This document shows positions 9,422-17,128 of a stretch of 33,468 nt of DNA, in pieces. The DNA comes from a bacterium (GTDB lineage: Bacteria > Krumholzibacteriota > Krumholzibacteriia > LZORAL124-64-63). Both the position numbers and the translations under genes were made by a program. The stretch covers positions 1-33,468 of the forward strand of contig JAHJTW010000202.1 of assembly GCA_018829565.1 (NCBI GenBank), written 5' to 3'. A model generated the notes under the pieces. The model was not told the origin of the DNA, did no database searches, and saw only the letters and a program-made list of their open reading frames with translations. The number at the start of each line of letters is the position of its first letter. The first letter of the stretch is position 1.

Positions 9422-10135
9422 TCACTGGTAGAACAGCTCTCCGACAAGATGAAAAGTGGAGTCCAGGGAACGGACCTGGGTCTTGAGATGCCCGATGAAG
9501 TTGTCCTCCATGCAGGCATCCCAGCGCGTGATCCGCAGGATAAGTTCCATCGAGGTCCGGCCCAGCGTGATATCCCGGACTTCCAGGAACATCTGGCTCT
9601 CCGCCTCAAACACTCCCTTCGCCGCGAAGACCCCGCAATCCAGTTCCGCCCTGGCGCCGCTGATGGGATCGACGATCCTGCCGTTCATGTTCCGAACTTC
9701 CATCTTCCTGGAGGCATTGACCCGTTTGACCTCGAACTCCATCCAGACCTGGACCTTGCGGGAGGGGGCCAGCTCGCAGGTTTCGTCGATGATGTACTTG
9801 TCCACCCGTTCAGGGTTGATGCATTCCAGATCCATGGCGACGAATTCGACCCTCTTCTCTTCTCCGGACTGGACTTCAGCCGGCTCCTCGCGCACCACCT
9901 TGTTGTCCCTGTCGATGACCAGCTGGATGCTGTCGCGCGGGATGGTACGGAAGAGCCGGGGGCCCGCCGGATCAAGCTCCAGGATGGTCGGCGTTACCCG
10001 GATGATCTCTCCCCTGATCCGGGAGCCATCGAGCGTCACTACCGTGCACGGCCCTGAAAGTTCGTCCAGTCCAGCCGCGACGGCCTGGCTATGGAGAAAT
10101 ACAGCTGCCAGCATCCATGGTAAGAAAACGCGCAC
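9422..10135 (-). CDS. Secreted protein of unknown function with N-terminal small beta domain
   Basis: GTG start at 10135 preceded by GAGGAGGA; signal peptide MRVFLPWMLAAVFLHSQAVAAG; CTVVTLDGSRIRGEIIRVTPTILELD...IPRDSIQLVI. Confidence 0.6.
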   Translation of the reverse strand: MRVFLPWMLAAVFLHSQAVAAGLDELSGPCTVVTLDGSRIRGEIIRVTPTILELDPAGPRLFRTIPRDSIQLVIDRDNKVVREEPAEVQSGEEKRVEFVAMDLECINPERVDKYIIDETCELAPSRKVQVWMEFEVKRVNASRKMEVRNMNGRIVDPISGARAELDCGVFAAKGVFEAESQMFLEVRDITLGRTSMELILRITRWDACMEDNFIGHLKTQVRSLDSTFHLVGELFYQ

Positions 10136-10895
10136 TTCCGTCCTCCTCGATGACAAGATTGATCAAGACGTCCTGGAACTCGACATAGTCGGCCTTGGCA
10201 CCGGGAATGGAAATGATGACCCGGTTCCCCGGTTTCCCCTCCTTCAGGAAGATCGCGTTCCCGACCCCCGACAAGATTTCCTGACCTTCCGCCGAGAGGA
10301 TCCGATACTCAATGCACTCGTGATCCAGTCGAGCGTACCGCCCTTCCTGGCCCTGGATGTTCGCCGACCAGCCAAGGAACATGAGGACGGCTTCCGGGCC
10401 GGGATGGAGACAGGCCTCCATCAGGCGGGGGCCATTATATCCTCCATAATCTGCGTACTCTTCGATGCCTCCAGGATCAAACACCTGCTGCTTGTCCAGT
10501 TGCAGGATCAGATTGTGCGTCACCTCGTACTTGAATCCGGACGCATGATCGAGGACAACCGGCTCCAAGCTGATGTATTGCTTTCCTCCGAACCGGACCC
10601 GCGTATTCCCTGAATTCAAGGAGAGGCGGCTGCCCATTTCTTTGGCGCTCTGCCCCCCCAGATCGATAATCTCTCCGGAATCCATCAGAATGACGTCGAT
10701 GGAACTACGGGCCACCGTCGCAATCTCCTCCCCGACCATATAGAAAACGCTTTCGACGTCGATCTTGGTCACTGTTCCCTCGATCATTCCCCCGCCGACC
10801 AAATAGATCTGGTCGGCGTGAGCCGGCGCCGCAAAGACCGCCAGGGATGCCACGAATACTGCCAACCTGAGGCGAATCCTGTTATTTCCTGGCAA
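10089..10895 (-). CDS. Secreted protein of unknown function with the same type of N-terminal beta domain
   Basis: TTG start with GGAGG upstream; signal peptide RLRLAVFVASLAVFAAPAHA; IYLVGGGMIEGTVTKIDVESVFYMVGEEIATVARSSIDVILMD. Confidence 0.6.
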   Translation of the reverse strand: MPGNNRIRLRLAVFVASLAVFAAPAHADQIYLVGGGMIEGTVTKIDVESVFYMVGEEIATVARSSIDVILMDSGEIIDLGGQSAKEMGSRLSLNSGNTRVRFGGKQYISLEPVVLDHASGFKYEVTHNLILQLDKQQVFDPGGIEEYADYGGYNGPRLMEACLHPGPEAVLMFLGWSANIQGQEGRYARLDHECIEYRILSAEGQEILSGVGNAIFLKEGKPGNRVIISIPGAKADYVEFQDVLINLVIEEDGSARFLTMDAGSCISP

Positions 10896-11556
10896 AGCTG
10901 AGCCTCCAGACCGAAGCGTCCCTCAGGACTTGACCCTTCCCGTAGCGGCTGGTTCCCTCTACGCTGAGGTCCACCGTGAAGCTGCAGTCGCAAAATGGAC
11001 CTATATCCATGCCCTTGAAATCGTAGCTCACCCCGAAATAGCCATCGTCATCATAGATGTGAAGAACCGGGAGGGGATCTTCTCCGTAATACTTGTTCTT
11101 CGGGTGCCGGCCCCCGTCTTTCCACTTAAATTCGTAATATTCGGCATGGGCGACCGGGGGGGATTGCACCATTCCCACCACTCTGTCCGCCTTGTCCAGC
11201 AACATAACGGCTTCTACCGAAACGGCCGGGTCATTCGATGCAATAATCTTGGGCCCGTACTTAGACGGCTTGGAAATCGTTGGATAATAGGCGCTGAAAA
11301 ATATCAGCATCCGGTAGTATTCCCCATCCACGGCCGCGAACACCTCGGATGCGCACATGTGTTCCCGCTTAAGATACTCCCCGCCATCCTTGGGGAGTTT
11401 GGTGTGCTGAAATGTTTTTGCCGAGATGGCCTCCTCGCCCCGGCCCTCAGCCGGCAAAAATCCTGACCACAGCACCAGCACCGTCAGGAACGAAATCGTC
11501 CATTTGATTCCTTGCCGTGATTTTTTCCTGAGAATTATTTTTGCAGCCACGTCCAC
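10882..11556 (-). CDS. Secreted protein of unknown function
   Basis: GTG start; signal/TM segment WTISFLTVLVLWSGFLPAEG; overlaps the downstream gene by 14 bp. Confidence 0.55.
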   Translation of the reverse strand: MDVAAKIILRKKSRQGIKWTISFLTVLVLWSGFLPAEGRGEEAISAKTFQHTKLPKDGGEYLKREHMCASEVFAAVDGEYYRMLIFFSAYYPTISKPSKYGPKIIASNDPAVSVEAVMLLDKADRVVGMVQSPPVAHAEYYEFKWKDGGRHPKNKYYGEDPLPVLHIYDDDGYFGVSYDFKGMDIGPFCDCSFTVDLSVEGTSRYGKGQVLRDASVWRLSFARK

Positions 11557-11601
11557 CTTCCTCTCGCCAGCTTGTGGCCCCCCGCGTGACCACCGGAAAC
11601 T

Positions 11602-12024
11602 TCACAAGCCCGTCCACAGGGCCCCAAGCAAAGTCCCTGAAATCAGGAAAGCTGCCATCCCGGGTGGTGGATCACTCGCGTAATATGCAAGGGAGTAGGC
11701 GGCGAAACCCACTGCACATCCCCAGATCGCCCCCTTGACTGGTGAGATCTCCGAACTCGAGGAAACCCGTCCGGAAGCGAAGGACGGGGAGAACGGGTGC
11801 GGATCAGAGAAGTCCTTCAGAACGGTATTCCAGGGCCCGCCATCAACCGAGCTCATCAGTTCAGCAGTCGGCAAGGACGGTTTGCCCTCAATTTTCCCGT
11901 CATTTCCATCCACAATCAGGTTGCAATTCCGACTCCACTGCCAAGTCTGGTCCATTTGGGCAAAGCTCTGAGTAGTGATGCAAAGCCCAATACAAATCAT
12001 GATCATCTTGTGCACGGAAATCAC
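11602..12024 (-). CDS. Small secreted/membrane protein of unknown function (GTG start, 12024 or 12015)
   Basis: Signal peptide HKMIMICIGLCITTQSFAQ plus C-terminal hydrophobic helices GAIWGCAVGFAAYSLAYYA and AAFLISGTLLGALWTGL. Confidence 0.5.
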   Translation of the reverse strand: MISVHKMIMICIGLCITTQSFAQMDQTWQWSRNCNLIVDGNDGKIEGKPSLPTAELMSSVDGGPWNTVLKDFSDPHPFSPSFASGRVSSSSEISPVKGAIWGCAVGFAAYSLAYYASDPPPGMAAFLISGTLLGALWTGL

Positions 12025-12083
12025 CTTTCTGGTCGATCAACTTTCCTCATGAGCGCCGGTTCGCATCGACATTCAACATTGTT

Positions 12084-12596
12084 TTACTCCACCGTCACCA
12101 TCGCCTCCCCCAGTTCCAGCCCTTCCACGAACACCTCCGTGCCCGTGGCGTCGATGAAACGCACATTCTCCGGGTCGATCATGAAATGGCACACTCCGGG
12201 GGCGAGGCCGCGGATCGTGATCGTGCCGACCGACCCGCTCCTCAACGCCTTGCCGTTGTCGTTGATGTCGGTGAGCGAGAGATAGATCACCCCGTCGTCC
12301 ACCTGGAAGATTCCCAAGGCGTCCGAACCCAGGAAACCTCCGGGAGCATACCCATCGTTTTCTTCCACCTCGACCACCGCGGGGTCATAGCCTATTCGCA
12401 GGCTCAGGGCGAATACCTTTCCAGACACGTCCTTGATGGCCACCGAGAGACTGCCCGTCTCATCCGGGCCGAGCGTCTCGCTCGACAGGGACAGACGAAT
12501 CCCCGGTTCCGGCTCCGGTGCGACAGGATCGTCGCTGCAGGCAGCCAAGAGCAGGCCGATCAGGCACAGAACCAGGGCGTTGGGTGTCTTCCGCAT
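12084..12596 (-). CDS. Lipoprotein with cohesin-like domain
   Basis: Lipobox LLLAAC; IRLSLSSETLGPDETGSLSVAIKDVSGKVFALSLRIGYDPAVVEV...GIFQVDDGVIYLSLTD...GSVGTITIRGLAPGVCHFMIDPENVRFIDATGTEV matches the cohesin pattern. AAGGAG before ATG 12596. Confidence 0.75.
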   Translation of the reverse strand: MRKTPNALVLCLIGLLLAACSDDPVAPEPEPGIRLSLSSETLGPDETGSLSVAIKDVSGKVFALSLRIGYDPAVVEVEENDGYAPGGFLGSDALGIFQVDDGVIYLSLTDINDNGKALRSGSVGTITIRGLAPGVCHFMIDPENVRFIDATGTEVFVEGLELGEAMVTVE

Positions 12597-12614
12597 GGTC
12601 ATCTCCTTTGCCCT

Positions 12615-15404
12615 TTACTTGAGGACGGTCATTTTCCGGACGGCCGTTTTCCCGGCGGCATCCAGGCGATAGAAGTAGACCCCGCTGCCCAGCCTGTCGG
12701 CGGTCACCTCGACGGCATGGCTGCCGGCCTCGAAGGGGGTATCGATCAGCACCGTTTTGGCCAGCCGACCACCGAGATCGTAAATCTCCAGGGTGACCGG
12801 CCCAGGCCGGGGCAGGTCGAAGGAAATGGTCGTCCGCGGATTGAAGGGATTCGGATGGTTCTGGTGGACGGCGAAGGCCATGGGAACTCCGGATTCTTCG
12901 ATCCCGAGGATCCCCGCCAGCAAGGCCTTCATCGCCCTGGTGGGCTCACCGGAACCCGACAGGCCGTTGTATAGGGTTTGAAGCGCCGCACCATGTTCAG
13001 CGAACAAATCTGGATCGCTCGGATCGACTTCGGTCACGAAAGAACCGTTGTCGTGGGTCCGGCCCCAGTTGAGCCCGATGGCGAACACGTCCTGCTCGTC
13101 CACGACGCCGTTGCCGTCGGCATCCGCCCGCGCCGCCAGTAGGGGATCCCAGCAGGGGCAGCTCCCGGCCGTCCATCCCAAGCCCGCGCCGTCCCTGGGG
13201 CTCCCGGTTTGGAGGAAGTGGATGCCGATGGGCAGGATGTCGTACTCGTCGACCATACCGTTGTTGTCTGTATCACCCGGATAGACTTCGTACCCGCCCT
13301 CGCCTGTATAGGCCTCGCAGGCCAGGTGAGTGCATTGCGCCAGCTTGAAGGGCCCGCAACCGTTGCCCGACATGGCCAGGGCCTTTTGCCCCGCTGGATT
13401 CAAAGCCGGCCCGTCCATCTCCAGCTCGATGGAACCTGTCGCGAGGTTCAAGACCCCCGCCGATGTTTCGGAACTGTAGAATATGAATGGCGCCCCGGGG
13501 TCGAGAGTGATCAGCCTCAGCCACCCCTCGGCGCCCAGGACCAAGTCCTTTTCCACTGCGAGGGTTTCCCCATCCACCGCTCTGAGATGGCCGGAGTTGT
13601 CGCCCAGGAGGATCTCCGCCGCATCGTCTCCATCGACGTCGGCCAGAGCCAGGGTGGCGAAGCCCTCGATGTCGATCTGCCGTCCGTCGTGAGTACTTCC
13701 GTCGAACACCCAGAAATCCCCGCAATAAGCGATGAGCTCGGGCTGGGGGTCCTGGTCGACATTCCCCACAATCACCTGCCAGATCTTGGACCAGTAAGAC
13801 CCCAAGCTCGGGCTGTGCCACTCCACCTCGCCCGTTGAACCGTCGATGACATAAACGAATACCCCGGGAGCTCCGGTGGTCTCGCGCCCCCCCCCGGCCA
13901 CGATCTCGGTGCCGCCATCGAGATCGACGTCCCCCAGAGCAAGGGAATACATGGGCGCTCCGTTGTCGAAGACATAGCCATGTTCCACCTCGTGGCTGGC
14001 CCCGTTGACCACGTAGACCGCGCCCGCATACAAATAATCCGTGGCCACCAGGATCTCCGTGTCCCCGTCGTCGTCGCAATCGCCGATTTCCAGATCTTGA
14101 ATTCCCGTCATGGACATGCGGCCGAAAAAACTCCGTCCGCTCTGGAATTCGAGCTCGTAAGTGGAGGCGTCCACGATGGTGAGGATCCCATCGCCGTGGC
14201 CGCTTTCGCTCACGCGCGACATGAACACGATTTCCTCGGAGCCGTCGTCGTCGCAATCCCCGATTTCCACCAGGCCGAAACCGCCGGTGTGCAGGCTGAT
14301 GAACTCGCGGGCCAGGGACGGGAGTTCGTGCACGACAAAGTTGTCCTGCCCCGTGGTGCCGGAGCCGCATCCCCAGAAGACTTCCAGATTCCCGTCGCCG
14401 TCCAGATCGGCGCAGCCCAGGTTGGTCACGCCCTCGCTGGGAACGGGGATGGCCCAGAGGTCCTCCAGCGTGACCACATCCACCCCGTGGATGTTACCCC
14501 CCTGGGCGTCCGCATAGAGGACCTCCTTCTTGCCGTCCCCGCTGACGTCCATGAGCAGCAGGGCGTCGATGTCAATGCGCGTTTCGAGTTCCCATTTCTG
14601 GGTCTGCAGATCGGCGTCGAAAGCCCGGATGGCGTACCAGCCTTCGGCTCCCACGATCTCGGACTGGGGATCGTCATCGATGTTGCCCAGGGCAACGCGG
14701 ATACCGAATCCTGCGCCCGAGTTGTTCCATTCCTCCTTCAGGGCCTCCCCGTCGTATTCAAGGACCAGGCCCTCGACCGTGACGACCTCCAGCGCCGGAT
14801 CCCCGTCGATGTCGCCTACTGCGAAGTCCCGGGCGCCGACAGCCAGTTGATGATCAAGGGTCATGCCCGCAGTTTCGAAGAGATACAGGTTGCCGGTGTT
14901 CGAAAGGACCAACTCCTCGAGCCCGTCATTGTCCGCATCGGCCAGGCACATCTGCCGGATGTAGCCCGCGCCGGATTCGATTCGGCGGACCTCCGTCATG
15001 GTCGCCGCGTCGAATTGCAGAATCATTCCCGTATCCTGGACGATGAAGATCTGAGGTCCGGCGCCAAGATCGAACGACCTGATCAACAGGATGTTGTCGG
15101 TGGACGTTTCGCTGATCCAGGTGATCCTGTATTCCCCTGAATCCTCATCGCGTTCGAGGATGTACCAGTAGTCGTTGTCCCCCCAGGTACTCAGGGATCC
15201 CCCGCAGGCGATCTCGATGAGGCCGTCCCCGTCAAAGTCCCCCGTGGCGAAACCGGAACGCCCTATCTGGTCCCCCAACACCCCGTAGATCCAGGTCTGC
15301 TCCAGGTCCACCGTAGACTTGGAGGGGAAAGCCTGGGCCTGCATGGAGAAGACGACAACCCAGAGTACCGAGAAGAGGAGGATGGTGGATTTTCGCAACT
15401 GCAT
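12615..15404 (-). CDS. Large secreted FG-GAP/VCBS-repeat propeller protein with internal dockerin-like domain and C-terminal FlgD/T9SS-like tail
   Basis: Signal peptide MQLRKSTILLFSVLWVVVFSMQAQA; about eleven repeats such as GDFDGDGLIEIACGG, GDCDDDGSEEIVFMS and GDVDLDGGTEIVAGG; dockerin-type loops DTDNNGMVDEYD and DADGNGVVDEQD; tail NHPNPFNPRTTISFDLPRPGPVTLEIYDLGGRLAKTV...VRKMTVLK. Confidence 0.85.
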   Translation of the reverse strand: MQLRKSTILLFSVLWVVVFSMQAQAFPSKSTVDLEQTWIYGVLGDQIGRSGFATGDFDGDGLIEIACGGSLSTWGDNDYWYILERDEDSGEYRITWISETSTDNILLIRSFDLGAGPQIFIVQDTGMILQFDAATMTEVRRIESGAGYIRQMCLADADNDGLEELVLSNTGNLYLFETAGMTLDHQLAVGARDFAVGDIDGDPALEVVTVEGLVLEYDGEALKEEWNNSGAGFGIRVALGNIDDDPQSEIVGAEGWYAIRAFDADLQTQKWELETRIDIDALLLMDVSGDGKKEVLYADAQGGNIHGVDVVTLEDLWAIPVPSEGVTNLGCADLDGDGNLEVFWGCGSGTTGQDNFVVHELPSLAREFISLHTGGFGLVEIGDCDDDGSEEIVFMSRVSESGHGDGILTIVDASTYELEFQSGRSFFGRMSMTGIQDLEIGDCDDDGDTEILVATDYLYAGAVYVVNGASHEVEHGYVFDNGAPMYSLALGDVDLDGGTEIVAGGGRETTGAPGVFVYVIDGSTGEVEWHSPSLGSYWSKIWQVIVGNVDQDPQPELIAYCGDFWVFDGSTHDGRQIDIEGFATLALADVDGDDAAEILLGDNSGHLRAVDGETLAVEKDLVLGAEGWLRLITLDPGAPFIFYSSETSAGVLNLATGSIELEMDGPALNPAGQKALAMSGNGCGPFKLAQCTHLACEAYTGEGGYEVYPGDTDNNGMVDEYDILPIGIHFLQTGSPRDGAGLGWTAGSCPCWDPLLAARADADGNGVVDEQDVFAIGLNWGRTHDNGSFVTEVDPSDPDLFAEHGAALQTLYNGLSGSGEPTRAMKALLAGILGIEESGVPMAFAVHQNHPNPFNPRTTISFDLPRPGPVTLEIYDLGGRLAKTVLIDTPFEAGSHAVEVTADRLGSGVYFYRLDAAGKTAVRKMTVLK

Positions 15405-15458
15405 GGACTCACTCCTGATTTCAGACCCCCGATGAACTGCTGGTTTGCCTTCCAATGG

Positions 15459-15473
15459 GCAAACCCCGTTCCG
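15459..15473 (-). promoter_or_regulatory. Candidate sigma-54 (-24/-12) promoter of the dockerin-cohesin operon
   Basis: Minus-strand CGGAACG-GGGT-TTGC versus consensus TGGCACG-N4-TTGC: correct spacing, GG/GC conserved, about 55 bp upstream of ATG 15404. Confidence 0.55.
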
Positions 15474-15541
15474 CCCCACTATCGGGCCGGAATCGCCGGC
15501 CAAACTCATAAGTTGTTGTCTTTTAAACCATTATTGAAGTT

Positions 15542-15554
15542 GTCCAGAGTGGAC
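15542..15554. promoter_or_regulatory. Candidate enhancer-binding (UAS) inverted repeat
   Basis: GTCCA-gag-TGGAC centred about 100 bp upstream of the start site implied by the -24/-12 element. Confidence 0.35.
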
Positions 15555-15712
15555 TTTGGGGCAACCATGGCAAAGGGGAAACAAGGGAATGGCGCTCGCA
15601 ATGGCCGCTCCGTGCAGCATGTTGTTATTCAATGACTTAAGCTTATTGGGTTTTTATGGCAGAGGATGCGTCAACACATGTGTCCATGGGTCAAAATGTT
15701 CGCCTTACCCCG

Positions 15713-17128
15713 CTATTCTCTTTCATCCAGGGAAAGCCCGACCTCCTTCAGCATCCGCTGCAAGCTCGGCCGGGGAACGCCTGCAGCCTCGGCGGCGGCC
15801 GTCACGTTCCCCCCGCAACGTTGCATGAGCTCGGTCATGTAGGCGTGCTTGAAGCGGTGGGTTTCCTTGGCCTTGGCGACCTTGTAGGGCGCCAGCTTCG
15901 CCGGCCAGGTCCGCATGGCTGGAGCAAGGTGCTCGGGGCGGATCCACCCCCCGTCGCAGTCGATGACCGCCCTCTCGACGGCGTTGCGCAGACCGCGGAC
16001 GTTGCCCTTCCACTTCTGTCCCAGCAGGAATGCGCCGGCCTCCTCGGAGAATCCCTTGATGGGCTTTCCACATCTCTGGGCGAAGACCCCGAGGAAGTGT
16101 TCCGCAAGGGCGGGAACGTCCTCCATGCGCTCCCGCAGGGGGGGCAGGGGGATGCGATAGACGTTGAGGCGGTGGTACAGCTCCTCTAGAAAATCCCCCG
16201 AGGCGACCCGGCTTTCGGGATCCGAACTCGAGGCGGCGATCAGCCGGATGTCCGCCACCTGGGCGGCCGACGCGCCCACCGGGTAATATTCCCCGTCCTC
16301 GAGGATGCGCAGCAGCTTGGACTGCAGCGGCATCGTGGCGAAGCCGATCTCGTCCAGGAAGAGGGTGCCGCCGCGGGCCATGCCGAACTTGCCGATGCGG
16401 TCCTTCTCCGCCCCCGTGAACGCCCCTTTGAGGTGGCCGAAGAGTTCCGACTCGATGAGGTTCTCGGGAATAGCCGCGCAGTTCACCGCCACGAAGGGAC
16501 CATCACGTCGATTGCTGATCTCGTGGACGCGCCGGGCCACCATCTCCTTGCCCGTGCCCGTCTCCCCGGTGATCAGCACCGTGGTGTCGGTAGGGCCTAC
16601 ATTGCCGATGTTCCTCAGGATCCGCAGCATGGCAGGGTCGGCAACGACCATTTCACCGCTGAGGTGCTTGACGTCCTCGGCGAAGGCCCGCAAGCGCCGC
16701 CTGGAGGTCGCATCCGCGTAGGCGAGATTGATCAGGTTGGACAGTTCGCCCAGGGCGGGTGGCTTTCGCACGTAATGGAACGCCCCCAGCTTGATGGCCT
16801 GGACCACCGTCGCGATGTCTCCGGCCTGGGTGACCATGATGACCGATACCGGCTCGTCGCGCCCCACCAGGCGTTCCAGGACCGCCAGTCCGCCAAGGCC
16901 GGCTCCCATGTCGACATCCAGGAGGACCACATCCGGCATGATCCCGCCGACCCGTTCAAGGGCTTCTTCCCCGGAACTCGCCACCGCCACGGAATAGTCG
17001 TCCGCAAGCAGCGAGGCCAGGTCCGCGGCGAATCCCTTGTCGTCATCGACGAGAAGAACGCGGATGGGCTTCGGACTTGAATGTTGGAGGCCGCCCCCGG
17101 AATCAGTTGCGTTCATGGCTGGATCCAT
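15713..17128 (-). CDS. NtrC-family sigma-54-dependent response regulator (REC-AAA+-Fis HTH)
   Basis: IRVLLVDDDKGFAADLA...VVLLDVDMG; GETGTGKEMVARRVHEIS; ELFGHLKGAFTGAEKDR; C-terminal GGNVTAAAEAAGVPRPSLQRMLKE. Confidence 0.95.
   Translation of the reverse strand: MDPAMNATDSGGGLQHSSPKPIRVLLVDDDKGFAADLASLLADDYSVAVASSGEEALERVGGIMPDVVLLDVDMGAGLGGLAVLERLVGRDEPVSVIMVTQAGDIATVVQAIKLGAFHYVRKPPALGELSNLINLAYADATSRRRLRAFAEDVKHLSGEMVVADPAMLRILRNIGNVGPTDTTVLITGETGTGKEMVARRVHEISNRRDGPFVAVNCAAIPENLIESELFGHLKGAFTGAEKDRIGKFGMARGGTLFLDEIGFATMPLQSKLLRILEDGEYYPVGASAAQVADIRLIAASSSDPESRVASGDFLEELYHRLNVYRIPLPPLRERMEDVPALAEHFLGVFAQRCGKPIKGFSEEAGAFLLGQKWKGNVRGLRNAVERAVIDCDGGWIRPEHLAPAMRTWPAKLAPYKVAKAKETHRFKHAYMTELMQRCGGNVTAAAEAAGVPRPSLQRMLKEVGLSLDERE

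Noticed and set aside
15674-15683. ACACATGTGT palindrome as a second NtrC enhancer
   Set aside because: Only a 10-bp palindrome, far from the promoter and unlike GTCCA-N3-TGGAC.
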